NCBI RefSeq assembly: GCF_007954405.1
Contig: NZ_CP042344.1
Coordinates: forward strand, 372,001-436,000
Reading direction: 5' to 3'
Source of the DNA: Comamonas flocculans
GTDB lineage: Bacteria; Pseudomonadota; Gammaproteobacteria; Burkholderiales; Burkholderiaceae_C
DNA length: 64,000 nucleotides
The notes beneath the pieces were generated by a model. The model worked only from the letters and a program-made list of their open reading frames with translations. It was not told the DNA's origin and made no database searches. The first letter of the stretch is position 1. Every line of letters begins with the position of its first letter. Below are positions 1 through 7,409 of this stretch, piece after piece. A program made the position numbers and the translations under genes.

Positions 1-321
1 GCGCCCGGCGGTGGCCGCGGGGCTGTGGTCCTGCGCCGAGGCGGCCTGCAGTGCGCCGGGGCCGAATTCGGGCGCGAGCAGTTCGTTGATGCGGTCGATC
101 GCGCTGCGGTAGAGCAGCGCGGTGGCGTCGTCGCCCGCCTTGAGCGAAACCTCCAGCGAGGCCTGCAGGATCTGCGCGTTCAGGCGCGCGCGCTGGTCCC
201 GGGGCGCGGCATCGGCCGCGGGCCCGGCGGCGGCCGGCGGCGTGTCGGATGCGGCGGACGGCAGGCGGTTGGCGGGCACGGGCTGCGCCGCTGCCGCGCC
301 GAGGGCGGAAAGGGTGGCCAT
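1..321 (-). CDS. DUF5610-like protein, N-terminal part (gene runs off the window start)
   Basis: Open frame read leftward from an ATG at 321 to the window edge, giving 107 visible residues with no stop, so the C-terminus is missing. The first ~45 residues are Ala/Pro-rich and low in complexity. A conserved helical part follows, with LNAQILQASLEVSLKAGDD and ALLYRSAIDRINELLAPEFG, which resembles the DUF5610 family (unknown function) as I remember it. There is no signal peptide or membrane segment. The gene upstream on this strand is the dehydrogenase at 573-1421, 251 bp away. That gap (322-572) shows no ORF with convincing coding character and no clear promoter. The family call is by motif resemblance only. 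Confidence 0.6.
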   Translation of the reverse strand, partial: MATLSALGAAAAQPVPANRLPSAASDTPPAAAGPAADAAPRDQRARLNAQILQASLEVSLKAGDDATALLYRSAIDRINELLAPEFGPGALQAASAQDHSPAATAGR

Positions 322-572
322 GGCAAGACTCCAGCTGAACGACGGAACTAGCCTGTGTTATCGGCGCTTTTCCGGCTTTCTTGAGGGCCGATCCGTGGCA
401 GGGCCGCCTTCGCGTTTCCGCCATGGTGCGCGCCCGCACGCCTTTTCAGGCCGCCGCGCAGGCGCCTGCCGGTCTCCAGCGCCGGATACCCGACACCGAG
501 CGCGCTGCCCGCTCTGGCGCCTGCGCCGGCGGCGGCTGCCCGGGCAGCGGCGGGCCTGGCGGCCCCGCCGCA

Positions 573-1421
573 TCAGTCCTCGTAGTCGGTGCGCAGGCCC
601 TCGGGCGCCCAGCGCTCGATGTCCGCCAGCTTGGCCTTCAGGCGCAGCGCACCCATCTGCACCGCGCGCGCGCCCAGCGCGATGTTGCGCGGCGGCTGGG
701 CGTGCTGGCTGAGCTCGGCAATGAGGCGCGCGGCGCGGCGCGGGTCGCCCGGCTGCTTGCCGCTGTAGCCTTCGGTCTGGCGCATGCGCGCGCCCACGCT
801 GTCGGCATAGTCGGCGATGGCGCTGGGCGTGCGCTGCAGCGAGCGCCCGGCCCAGTCGGTGCGAAACGGCCCCGGCTCGACACAGGTGACGCGGATGCCC
901 AGCGGGTTGCATTCCACCGCCAGCGAATCGGCCCAGCCCTCCACCGCATGCTTGCTGGCCGCGTAATAGCCCGAGGCGGCAAAGCCCGAGAGGCCGGACA
1001 CCGAGCTGATGTTGAACACATGGCCGCGGCGCTGGCGGCGCATCAGCGGCAGCACCGCGCGCGTGAGCGCGAACAGGCCGAAGACGTTGGCGTCGAACAG
1101 CGCGCGGATCTGCGCCTCCTCGCCCTCTTCGACCGAGGCCTGGTAGCCATAGCCGGCGTTGTTCAGCAGCACGTCGATGCCGCCGAAGCGCCGCTCGGCC
1201 GCGGCCACGGCGGCGCTGATCTGCGCCGGCCGGGTGACGTCCAGCGTGAGGGCGAGCGCGGCCTCGGGGTATTTGCGGGCCAGCGGCTCGATGCTCTCGA
1301 CGCGGCGCGCGGTGACGGCGGCGCGCCAGCCGCGTGCCAGCACCTCTTCGGCCGCGGCGCGCCCCAGGCCGCTGGAGCAGCCGGTGATGAACCAGATGGG
1401 GGTGGCGATGGCCGGGGCCAT
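573..1421 (-). CDS. short-chain dehydrogenase/reductase (SDR)
   Basis: 282 residues, a normal length for a classical SDR. The Rossmann motif ITGCSSGLG is near residue 13, the NNAG motif near residue 87, and the catalytic Ser (ISSVSG) is followed by the YxxxK pair in YYAASK. Arg residues after the second strand (TARR) suggest NADP(H) rather than NAD(H), which is an inference. After the catalytic motif the sequence PGPFRTDWAGRSL resembles SDRs annotated as uncharacterised oxidoreductases, so the substrate cannot be named. The start is the ATG at 1421. It lies 39 bp downstream of the DoxX gene on the same strand, so the two may be cotranscribed. The fold is certain, the substrate unknown. Confidence 0.9.
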   Translation of the reverse strand: MAPAIATPIWFITGCSSGLGRAAAEEVLARGWRAAVTARRVESIEPLARKYPEAALALTLDVTRPAQISAAVAAAERRFGGIDVLLNNAGYGYQASVEEGEEAQIRALFDANVFGLFALTRAVLPLMRRQRRGHVFNISSVSGLSGFAASGYYAASKHAVEGWADSLAVECNPLGIRVTCVEPGPFRTDWAGRSLQRTPSAIADYADSVGARMRQTEGYSGKQPGDPRRAARLIAELSQHAQPPRNIALGARAVQMGALRLKAKLADIERWAPEGLRTDYED

Positions 1422-1460
1422 GTCTGCCTTCAGCGGTGCGAGTGCGCCCGGTCCCGGCCC

Positions 1461-1832
1461 TCAGCGGCGGCGCCCGTCGAGCGCGAACGCGCCCCCGCCC
1501 GCCGCGGCCAGGTACAGGAAGATGAAGCAGAACAGCGCGGCCGATTCGCCGTGGTTCTTGAGCGGCAGCCAGAAGTTGCTGGCCGAGGCGTGCGCGATGA
1601 AGTAGGCGAAGGCCATTTCACCCGAAAGAATGAAAGCCACGGGCCGCACGAACAGGCCGAGCACCAGCAGCGCGCCCCCCACCAGCTCCAGCCCCATCGC
1701 CAGGCCCTGCAGCGAGACCCAGGGCACGCCGCCCAGCAGCTTCATCGCGCCGTGCAGGAAGAACATGTAGGCCGCCGTCACGCGCAGCAGCGCCAGCGCA
1801 TAGGGGCGCAGGGTGGAAGCATTCACAGGCAT
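1461..1832 (-). CDS. DoxX family membrane protein
   Basis: 123 residues starting at the ATG at 1832. Four hydrophobic segments are visible: ALALLRVTAAYMFFLHG, the GLELVGGALLVLGLFVRP region, AFILSGEMAFAYFIAH and the ALFCFIFLYLAAAG tail. The HGxMKLxG motif after the first helix and the loop ASNFWLPLKNHGE are typical of DoxX/DoxD-type inner-membrane proteins. These are often linked to redox homeostasis or thiol oxidoreductases, but the biochemical role here is unknown. The protein ends in a short basic tail. It is followed by the SDR gene on the same strand. The 73 bp between it and the RNA methyltransferase stop (1833-1905) show no clear terminator. Confidence 0.85.
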   Translation of the reverse strand: MPVNASTLRPYALALLRVTAAYMFFLHGAMKLLGGVPWVSLQGLAMGLELVGGALLVLGLFVRPVAFILSGEMAFAYFIAHASASNFWLPLKNHGESAALFCFIFLYLAAAGGGAFALDGRRR

Positions 1833-1905
1833 GCGAACTCCTTTCGGGCCGACGGCCGCCGCCACAAGAACCCCGAAGCGGCAGGCGAAGGTGCAGTGTA
1901 GGGGC

Positions 1906-2868
1906 TTACGCGCCGGCCTGCAGCGCCGCGCTGGCGTGCAGGCAGATGGCCGCGGCGGCGGCGACGTTGAGCGACTCCTCGCCGCCGGGCTGGGCGATGC
2001 GGATGTGGCAGGCCGCGCGCGCCTGCAGCGCGGGCGAGACGCCCTGCCCTTCATGCCCCAGCAGCCAGCCGCAGGGCCAGGGCAGGCGGGCGCGGTGCAG
2101 CCATTCGCCCTGGTGCGAGCTGGTGGCAAGCAAGGGCACGGCAAGCGCATCCAGCGCGGCCAGCTCCAGCCCTTCCACCAGCCGCAGCGCAAAGTGCGCG
2201 CCCATGCCCGCGCGCAGCACCTTGGGCGACCACAGCAGCGCCGTGCCCTTGAGCGCCGCGATCTGCGTGAAGCCAAAAGCCGCGCTGCTGCGCAGGATGG
2301 AGCCGACGTTGCCCGCGTCCTGCACGCGGTCCAGCACCACGGTGGGAGCGCCGGGCAGCAGCGCGGGGGCCTCGGGCAGGCCGAGGACGTAGCCCATGCC
2401 TGCGGGCGATTCGAGCGCGGTGAATTCGCGCCAGAGGACGTCGGGGACGACTACTGTCTTGATAGCTGTCAGCGCTTGCGGGGCAAGCGTTTGGGGCTGA
2501 TTTGGCTTTGAATATCCGCCGGGGTCTGTGGAAGGCCAGCCCTCACCCCTGTCCTCTTCCGGAGGGAGAGGGGGCAAATCCGGCGCGGCCGATCGCCCTC
2601 GCCCCTTCGGGGAGAGGCAGGGGTGAGGGGCCTGCCCCCCTTCGGTGAAGGAAGCATGAGCGCCCCCCCGCGCGTGCCAGACCGACTCCGCGCAGACCAC
2701 CACCTCGGGCCGCCAGCCACGCAGCCGCGCGGCGCTGCACAGATGCTCGCCCTCGATCCAGACACGGCCCTGCTTGCGGTAGGCGCCGCTCTCCTGCGCC
2801 AGGCGGCGCAGCTGCTTGATGAGCGGGTTGTCGCGCGACTGGATGAGGATGGGTTGCAGCGGTTTCAT
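1906..2868 (-). CDS. SpoU/TrmH-family RNA 2'-O-methyltransferase carrying a repeat-derived insertion
   Basis: 320 residues, expected to methylate rRNA or tRNA with S-adenosylmethionine. The N-terminal substrate-binding part (SRDNPLIKQLRRLAQ, VWIEGEHL) is followed by the three SpoU motifs: NVGSILRSSAAFG, LLGHEGQGVSP and ESLNVAAAAAICL, which form the trefoil-knot SAM site. Residues ~77-137, between the N-terminal domain and the catalytic domain, are foreign-looking. They are read from a REP-like palindrome (2540-2629) and a ~56-bp dispersed repeat (2456-2513), and the frame stays open through both. Normal family members go straight from the helix after VVVCAESVW to VVVPDVL. The ATG at 2868 overlaps the rnhB stop (TGATG). 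It is the last gene of the long envelope cluster. The exact RNA target is unknown. Confidence 0.88.
   Translation of the reverse strand: MKPLQPILIQSRDNPLIKQLRRLAQESGAYRKQGRVWIEGEHLCSAARLRGWRPEVVVCAESVWHARGGAHASFTEGGQAPHPCLSPKGRGRSAAPDLPPLPPEEDRGEGWPSTDPGGYSKPNQPQTLAPQALTAIKTVVVPDVLWREFTALESPAGMGYVLGLPEAPALLPGAPTVVLDRVQDAGNVGSILRSSAAFGFTQIAALKGTALLWSPKVLRAGMGAHFALRLVEGLELAALDALAVPLLATSSHQGEWLHRARLPWPCGWLLGHEGQGVSPALQARAACHIRIAQPGGEESLNVAAAAAICLHASAALQAGA
2456..2513 (+). repeat. dispersed ~56-bp repeat, copy 1 (inside the RNA methyltransferase gene)
   Basis: Contains GATAGCTGTCAGCGCTTG, then GGCAAGCG, GGGGCTGATTTGG and CTTTGAA. The half-sites AGCGCTTG and CAAGCG are partly complementary around the centre. 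The host gene reads the opposite strand, giving the peptide KPNQPQTLAPQALTAIKT. The copy in waaA gives a matching peptide in the same frame. Confidence 0.8.
2540..2629. repeat. REP-like compound palindrome inside the RNA methyltransferase gene
   Basis: The outer arms CCCTCACCCCTG (2540-2551) and CAGGGGTGAGGG (2618-2629) are perfect 12-bp inverted repeats. Inside are two small hairpins, CTCTTCCGGAGGGAGAG and CCCCTTCGGGG. Read by the host gene it encodes a Pro/Gly-rich peptide (PHPCLSPKGRGR then PPLPPEEDRGEG) that does not break the frame. Translations of this type (PLTPxLSP-like) are familiar from REP-type palindromes in many proteobacteria. Confidence 0.8.
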
Positions 2869-3485
2869 CACGGCTCCAGAACGCGGGCCACGGGGGCGAA
2901 GGAGCGGCGGTGCTCGGGGCAGGCACCGTATTCCTGCAGCGCCGCGAGGTGCTCGGCCGTGCCATAGCCCTTGTGCCGGTCGAAGCCGTAGTGTGGATAG
3001 CGCGCATGCAAACCGGCGCACCAGCGGTCGCGCGTGACCTTGGCGAGGATGGAGGCGGCGGAGATGGCGGCCACCGTGGCGTCGCCCCTGACGATGGCCT
3101 CGGCCGGGATGGCCAGGCGCGGCAGGCGGTTGCCGTCGACCAGCACGCGCGCGGGCTGCGTGGCCAGGCCCTCGACGGCGCGGCGCATGGCCAGCAGCGT
3201 GGCCTGCAGGATGTTCAGGCGGTCGATTTCCTCGCGGCTGGCCTGGGCAATGCAAAAGCACAGGGCCTGCGCCTGGATCTGCGTGAACAAGGCCTCGCGC
3301 CGGGCGGCGCTCAAGGCCTTGGAGTCGGCCAGGCCGGCGATGGGCCGCGCGGGGTCCAGGACGACGGCCGCGGCCACCACCGGGCCGGCCAGCGGGCCGC
3401 GCCCGGCCTCGTCCACGCCGGCGACGAGGCCGGGCGCGCTGAAGTCCAGCGTGGCCTGTTCAGGCAAGCAGGCCCCCGATGGCAT
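2868..3485 (-). CDS. rnhB: ribonuclease HII
   Basis: 205 residues. It removes RNA from RNA-DNA hybrids, including single ribonucleotides in DNA, in the cytoplasm. The N-terminal motif [15 protein letters not shown] carries the catalytic Asp-Glu pair. Further acidic positions are in LVDGNRLP and the [13 protein letters not shown] motif, and the C-terminal [10 protein letters not shown] is typical of the family. I chose the ATG at 3485, giving a start of [10 protein letters not shown]. It overlaps the lpxB 3' end by 26 bp, and upstream in-frame starts lie deep inside lpxB. The stop overlaps the start of the RNA methyltransferase by one base, so translational coupling is likely. The lpxB-rnhB order is classical in proteobacteria. 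Confidence 0.96.
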   Translation of the reverse strand: MPSGACLPEQATLDFSAPGLVAGVDEAGRGPLAGPVVAAAVVLDPARPIAGLADSKALSAARREALFTQIQAQALCFCIAQASREEIDRLNILQATLLAMRRAVEGLATQPARVLVDGNRLPRLAIPAEAIVRGDATVAAISAASILAKVTRDRWCAGLHARYPHYGFDRHKGYGTAEHLAALQEYGACPEHRRSFAPVARVLEP

Positions 3486-4602
3486 CGGCCGCAAGCCGCG
3501 CGGTGTCGCGGCGCAGGCTTTCGTGCAGGGCGGTGAAGCGCTGTTGCAGAGCGTCCACCCGCTCGGGCGTGTGCAGCCATTGCAGCAGCGCATCGGCCAG
3601 CGCGCGGGGCGTGGCCGCGTCCTGCAGCAGCTCGGGCACGACGAAGTCCTGGCACAGGATGTTGGGCAGGCCCACCCAGGGCTGCAGTTGCCTGGGCCGC
3701 ATCAGGCGGTAGCTGAGCGGGTGCACGCGGTAGGCGATGACCATGGGGCGCTTGAACAGCGCCGCCTCCAGCGTGGCGGTGCCGCTGGCGATCAGCGTCA
3801 GGTCGCAGGCGGCCAGCACCTCGTGCGAGCGGCCGGGAACGAGGGTGATGCGCCCGGCCATGCCCGTCCGCTGGGCGATCCGGCGCAGGCCTTGGTGCAG
3901 CGCCGGCACCGCAGGCACTACGATTTGCATGGCTGGCAGCGCTTGCTGCACATGGGCTGCAGCCTGAAAGAATACCGAAGCCAGATGGGCGACCTCGGCG
4001 CGGCGGCTGCCGGGCAGCACGGCAAGCACCGGGGCGTCGGGCGACAGGCCCAGGGCGGCGCGGGCGGCGGCGCGGTCGGGCGCCATGGGGATGAGGCTGG
4101 CCAGCGGATGGCCGACGTAGCTGGCCGCGATGCCGTGGCGCGCCAGCAGTTCGGGCTCAAAGGGGAAGAGGCAGAGCACGTGGTCGGCGGCGGCGCGGAT
4201 CTTTTCCACCCGCTCGGGCCGCCAGGCCCAGATCGAGGGGCAGACGAAGTGCGCGGTCTTGATGCCGGCGCCGCGCAGGCGCGCCTCCAGCCCGAGGTTG
4301 AAGTCGGGCGCATCCACGCCGATGAAGACATCGGGGCGCTGCGCGAGCAGGCGCGCGCGCAACTGGCTGCGGATGCGCACGATGCCCGCCAGGCGCCACA
4401 GCAGCTCGGGGCTGAAGCCGTGCACCGCCAGGCGCTCGCTGTCCCACCAGGCGTCAAAGCCCTGCTGCGCCATGCGCGGCCCGCCTATGCCCATGCTGGC
4501 CAGGCCCGGCCAGCGCGCGCGCAGGCCGCCAAGCAGCAGGCCGGCAAGCAGGTCGCCCGAGGTTTCGCCCGCGACCAGCGCGATGCGCGGGCTGCCCTGC
4601 AT
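3460..4602 (-). CDS. lpxB: lipid-A-disaccharide synthase
   Basis: 380 residues. This peripheral membrane glycosyltransferase (GT19) joins lipid X to UDP-2,3-diacylglucosamine to make the lipid A disaccharide. The N-terminus has [12 protein letters not shown]. The middle has [15 protein letters not shown] and [17 protein letters not shown], and the nucleotide-sugar part has [21 protein letters not shown] and [17 protein letters not shown], all standard for LpxB. The start is the ATG at 4602, six bases after the lpxA stop. A stretch near 3925-3980 resembles the dispersed repeat at base level, but the protein has normal length there, so I do not call an insertion. It is cotranscribed with lpxA upstream and rnhB downstream. 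Confidence 0.97.
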   Translation of the reverse strand: MQGSPRIALVAGETSGDLLAGLLLGGLRARWPGLASMGIGGPRMAQQGFDAWWDSERLAVHGFSPELLWRLAGIVRIRSQLRARLLAQRPDVFIGVDAPDFNLGLEARLRGAGIKTAHFVCPSIWAWRPERVEKIRAAADHVLCLFPFEPELLARHGIAASYVGHPLASLIPMAPDRAAARAALGLSPDAPVLAVLPGSRRAEVAHLASVFFQAAAHVQQALPAMQIVVPAVPALHQGLRRIAQRTGMAGRITLVPGRSHEVLAACDLTLIASGTATLEAALFKRPMVIAYRVHPLSYRLMRPRQLQPWVGLPNILCQDFVVPELLQDAATPRALADALLQWLHTPERVDALQQRFTALHESLRRDTARLAADAIGGLLA

Positions 4603-4607
4603 GGCCT

Positions 4608-5396
4608 TCAGCGCACGATGCCGCGCGTGGCGCTGCGCAGGAAGTCGCTCAGCAGCGTCAGGTCGGCCTCGGAATCGGGGTGGGTGCCCGCCAGCTCGTC
4701 GATCTGCGCCAGTGCCTGGGCCAGCGTGTGGCCCTCGCGGTAGAGCACGCGGTAGGCGAGCTTGAGCAGCGCGATGCGCTCGGCGGAAAAACCGCGCCGG
4801 CGCAAGCCTTCGACGTTGAGCCCGCGCACCGCCAGCGGGTGGCCGTCCACCATCATGAAGGGCGGCACGTCCTGGGCGATGTGGCTGCCGAAACCGGCCA
4901 TGGCGTGCGCGCCGATGTGGCTGAACTGGTGCACGCCGGTCAGGCCGCCGACGATGGCCCAGTCGCCCACCTGCACGTGGCCGGCCAGCTGGGCGTTGTT
5001 CGCCAGGATGGTCTGGTTGCCCACCACGCAATCGTGCGCGATGTGCACGTAGGCCATGATCCAGTTGTCGTCGCCTATGGCGGTCACGCCACGGTCCTGC
5101 GCGGTACCGAGGTTGAAGGTGCAGAACTCGCGGATGGTGTTGCGCGCGCCGATCGTCAGGCGCGTGGGCTCGCCGGCGTATTTCTTGTCCTGCGGCACCG
5201 CGCCCAGCGAGCAGAACTGGAAGATGCGGCAGTCCTCGCCCACGGTGGTGCGCCCCTCGATCACGCAGTGCGCGCCCACGCTGGTGCGCGCGCCCAGGCG
5301 CACCTGCGGGCCGATCACGGCGTAGGGGCCGACGCTGACGTCGGCGGCCAGTTCAGCCGCCGGGTCGACGAGGGCCGTGGGATGTATCAGGCTCAC
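4608..5396 (-). CDS. lpxA: acyl-ACP--UDP-N-acetylglucosamine O-acyltransferase
   Basis: 262 residues. It catalyses the first step of lipid A synthesis, moving 3-hydroxyacyl from ACP to UDP-GlcNAc. The first ~190 residues are hexapeptide repeats forming a left-handed beta helix ([20 protein letters not shown] and onward). The catalytic His is in [13 protein letters not shown]. The C-terminal helical domain has the [19 protein letters not shown] segment. The start is GTG at 5396 and no better ATG is available near the conserved N-terminus. The Shine-Dalgarno is weak, so translation may be coupled to fabZ, whose stop is 15 bp upstream. Order lpxD-fabZ-lpxA-lpxB is conserved. Confidence 0.97.
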   Translation of the reverse strand: MSLIHPTALVDPAAELAADVSVGPYAVIGPQVRLGARTSVGAHCVIEGRTTVGEDCRIFQFCSLGAVPQDKKYAGEPTRLTIGARNTIREFCTFNLGTAQDRGVTAIGDDNWIMAYVHIAHDCVVGNQTILANNAQLAGHVQVGDWAIVGGLTGVHQFSHIGAHAMAGFGSHIAQDVPPFMMVDGHPLAVRGLNVEGLRRRGFSAERIALLKLAYRVLYREGHTLAQALAQIDELAGTHPDSEADLTLLSDFLRSATRGIVR

Positions 5397-5411
5397 TTCG
5401 GGCGGGCCGCG

Positions 5412-5855
5412 TCAGTCGCCCACGTGGCGCATGGTGCACATGAGCTGGGCTTCCGCGGCCACCTCCTCGCCCACGCGGCCCACGGCGTTGAAGCGCCAGA
5501 TGCCGCCGCGCACCCGGTCGATGTTGACGTCCAGCAGCAGCTGATCACCCGGCTCCACCGGGCGCTTGAAACGCGCGCCGTCGATGCCGACGAAGTAGTA
5601 GATGTTGTTTTCGTCGGGCACCTGGCCCATGGCGTCGAAGGCCAGCAGGCCGGCGGCCTGGGCCAGCGCTTCGAGGATGAGCACCCCGGGCATGACCGGG
5701 CGGCCGGGAAAGTGGCCGGTGAAGAAGGGTTCGTTGAAGGTGACGTTCTTGACCGCACGGATGCGTTGGTTGGGCTCCAGCTCCAGCACCTTGTCCACCA
5801 GCAGAAAGGGATAGCGGTGGGGCAATTGCTTGAGTATGTATTGAATGTCCATCAT
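5412..5855 (-). CDS. fabZ: 3-hydroxyacyl-ACP dehydratase FabZ
   Basis: 147 residues. It dehydrates 3-hydroxyacyl-ACP to trans-2-enoyl-ACP in fatty acid synthesis and competes with the Lpx enzymes for hydroxyacyl-ACP. Hotdog-fold motifs are [16 protein letters not shown] and [20 protein letters not shown], the latter holding the catalytic His and Glu. Two ATG codons lie in a row at 5855 and 5852. The first overlaps the lpxD stop by four bases, as in coupled operons. Length and motifs are normal. Confidence 0.97.
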   Translation of the reverse strand: MMDIQYILKQLPHRYPFLLVDKVLELEPNQRIRAVKNVTFNEPFFTGHFPGRPVMPGVLILEALAQAAGLLAFDAMGQVPDENNIYYFVGIDGARFKRPVEPGDQLLLDVNIDRVRGGIWRFNAVGRVGEEVAAEAQLMCTMRHVGD

Positions 5856-6853
5856 TGTTCTAGCGATCCGGAATCGTCCTGCCGTTGTTGTTCCAGGGCC
5901 TTCACGCGCTCGCGCAGCCGGTAGAGCTGGCGCAGCGTGGCGGCGTTCTTTTCCCAGTGCGCATTGTCATCCATGGGGAAGACGCCGGTGTAATGGCCGC
6001 CGGGTTGGGTGATGGAGCGCATCACCACGGTGTTGGTCGAGATGTGGGTGCGCTCGGCAATGCTCAGGTGCCCGATGATGGAGGCCGCCCCCGCGATGGT
6101 GCAGTGCGCGCCGATCTGCGTGCTGCCGGCCACCGCGGTGCAGCCGGCCATGGCCGTGTGGCGCCCGATGCGCACGTTGTGCGCGATCTGGATCAGGTTG
6201 TCGAGCTTCACGCCGTCCTCGATCACCGTATCCTCGAGCGCGCCGCGGTCTATGCAGGTATTGGCGCCGATCTCCACGTCGTCGCCGATCACCACCGCGC
6301 CCAGCTGCTCGATCTTGAGCCAGGCGCCGCCTTCGGGCGCAAAGCCGAAGCCGTCCGCGCCGATCACCACGCCAGGGTGCAGGATGCAGCGCGCGCCGAT
6401 GCGGCAGCGCTCGCCCACGCTCACGCGCGACTTGAGCACCGTGTGCTCGCCCACCACCGCGCCGCGCTCGACCACGCACAGCGGCCCTATGCTGGCGCTG
6501 GCAGCCACGCGCGCCTCGGGGTGGACCACGGCGCTGGGGTGTATGCCGGGCGCCGGCGCAAGGCCCTGCGTTCGCGCCCACAGCTGGGTGGCGCGCGCAA
6601 AGTAGGCGTAGGGGTCCGGCGTGACGATGCAGGCGCCGCGCGCCAGCGCCTGCCCGCGCAGCGCCGGCGCGACGATGACGCAGGCCGCGCGGCTCGTGGC
6701 CAGCTGCGCCGCATAGCGCGGGTTGTTCAGGAAGGAGAGGTCGGCCGGCCCGGCCGATTGCAGCGGCGCGATGCGCTCGATGCGCGTGTCGCGTGCGCCC
6801 CCCTCAAGGCTGCCGCCCAGGGCATCGACGATGTCACCCAGGCGCAAGCTCAC
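5852..6853 (-). CDS. lpxD: UDP-3-O-(3-hydroxyacyl)glucosamine N-acyltransferase
   Basis: 333 residues. It adds the second, N-linked acyl chain in lipid A synthesis. The N-terminal ~100 residues form the uridine-binding domain ([13 protein letters not shown]). A left-handed beta helix of hexapeptides follows, with [13 protein letters not shown] and the catalytic His in [12 protein letters not shown]. The C-terminus is a helical tail ([11 protein letters not shown]) with coiled-coil character, expected for trimer and ACP contacts. The start is GTG at 6853, matching the usual family N-terminus. It is 25 bp after the skp stop and overlaps fabZ by four bases. Confidence 0.97.
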   Translation of the reverse strand: MSLRLGDIVDALGGSLEGGARDTRIERIAPLQSAGPADLSFLNNPRYAAQLATSRAACVIVAPALRGQALARGACIVTPDPYAYFARATQLWARTQGLAPAPGIHPSAVVHPEARVAASASIGPLCVVERGAVVGEHTVLKSRVSVGERCRIGARCILHPGVVIGADGFGFAPEGGAWLKIEQLGAVVIGDDVEIGANTCIDRGALEDTVIEDGVKLDNLIQIAHNVRIGRHTAMAGCTAVAGSTQIGAHCTIAGAASIIGHLSIAERTHISTNTVVMRSITQPGGHYTGVFPMDDNAHWEKNAATLRQLYRLRERVKALEQQRQDDSGSLEQ

Positions 6854-6878
6854 GCCCCGATCCCCAGGCGCTGGCCGC

Positions 6879-7409
6879 CTATTTGGCCCCGTTGCCGTTC
6901 ATGGCCTTGAGGACCTTGTCGGTAATGTCGTGCTTGGGGTTGACGTAGACGGCTTCCTGCAGGATGACGTCGTAGTTTTCCGATTCGGCCAGCTGGCGCA
7001 CCACGCGGTTGGCCTTGTCCAGCACCTGGGCAAGCTCTTCGTTCTTGCGTGCGTTCAGGTCTTCCTGGAACTCGCGGTTCTTGCGCTGCAGATCACGATC
7101 CTGGTCGGCGAGCTGGCGCTGGCGTGCCTGGCGCTGGCTCTCGGACATGGTGGGTGCGTCGCGCTCGAACTTGTCCGAGGCGCTCTTGAGCGCCGCGGCC
7201 GAGTCGCGCAATTCCTTGTCGCGCTTGGAAAACTCCGCCTCCAGCTTGGTTTGCGCTGCCTTGGCCGGCTCGGCCTCGCGCAGGATGCGGTCGGTATTGA
7301 CGAAGCCGGCCTTGAAGCTTTGCGCCTGGGCTGCCACGGGGGCGGCGGCCAGGCAGGCAAGGACGGCAAGGACGGAAAGACCGCGAGAGAGTTGGGTTTT
7401 GACGAGCAT
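6879..7409 (-). CDS. skp: periplasmic outer-membrane-protein chaperone Skp/OmpH
   Basis: 176 residues. A cleavable signal peptide is visible (basic start, then [19 protein letters not shown]). The mature part is a long charged helical arm pair with coiled-coil heptads ([37 protein letters not shown]), as expected for the trimeric jellyfish-shaped Skp. It carries unfolded outer-membrane proteins across the periplasm to BamA. The ATG at 7409 overlaps the bamA stop by one base (TAATG), so the two are very likely translationally coupled. Confidence 0.95.
   Translation of the reverse strand: MLVKTQLSRGLSVLAVLACLAAAPVAAQAQSFKAGFVNTDRILREAEPAKAAQTKLEAEFSKRDKELRDSAAALKSASDKFERDAPTMSESQRQARQRQLADQDRDLQRKNREFQEDLNARKNEELAQVLDKANRVVRQLAESENYDVILQEAVYVNPKHDITDKVLKAMNGNGAK

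Noticed and set aside
322..572. 251-bp gap between the DUF5610 gene and the SDR gene, checked for a small gene or promoter.
   Set aside because: No frame with a ribosome binding site and conserved-looking product, and no clear -10/-35 pair.
3925..3980. Repeat-like blocks (GGCTGGCAGCGCTTGCTG, GGGCTGCAGCCTGA) inside lpxB.
   Set aside because: LpxB is normal in length and sequence at this place; the resemblance is suggestive but not enough for a call.
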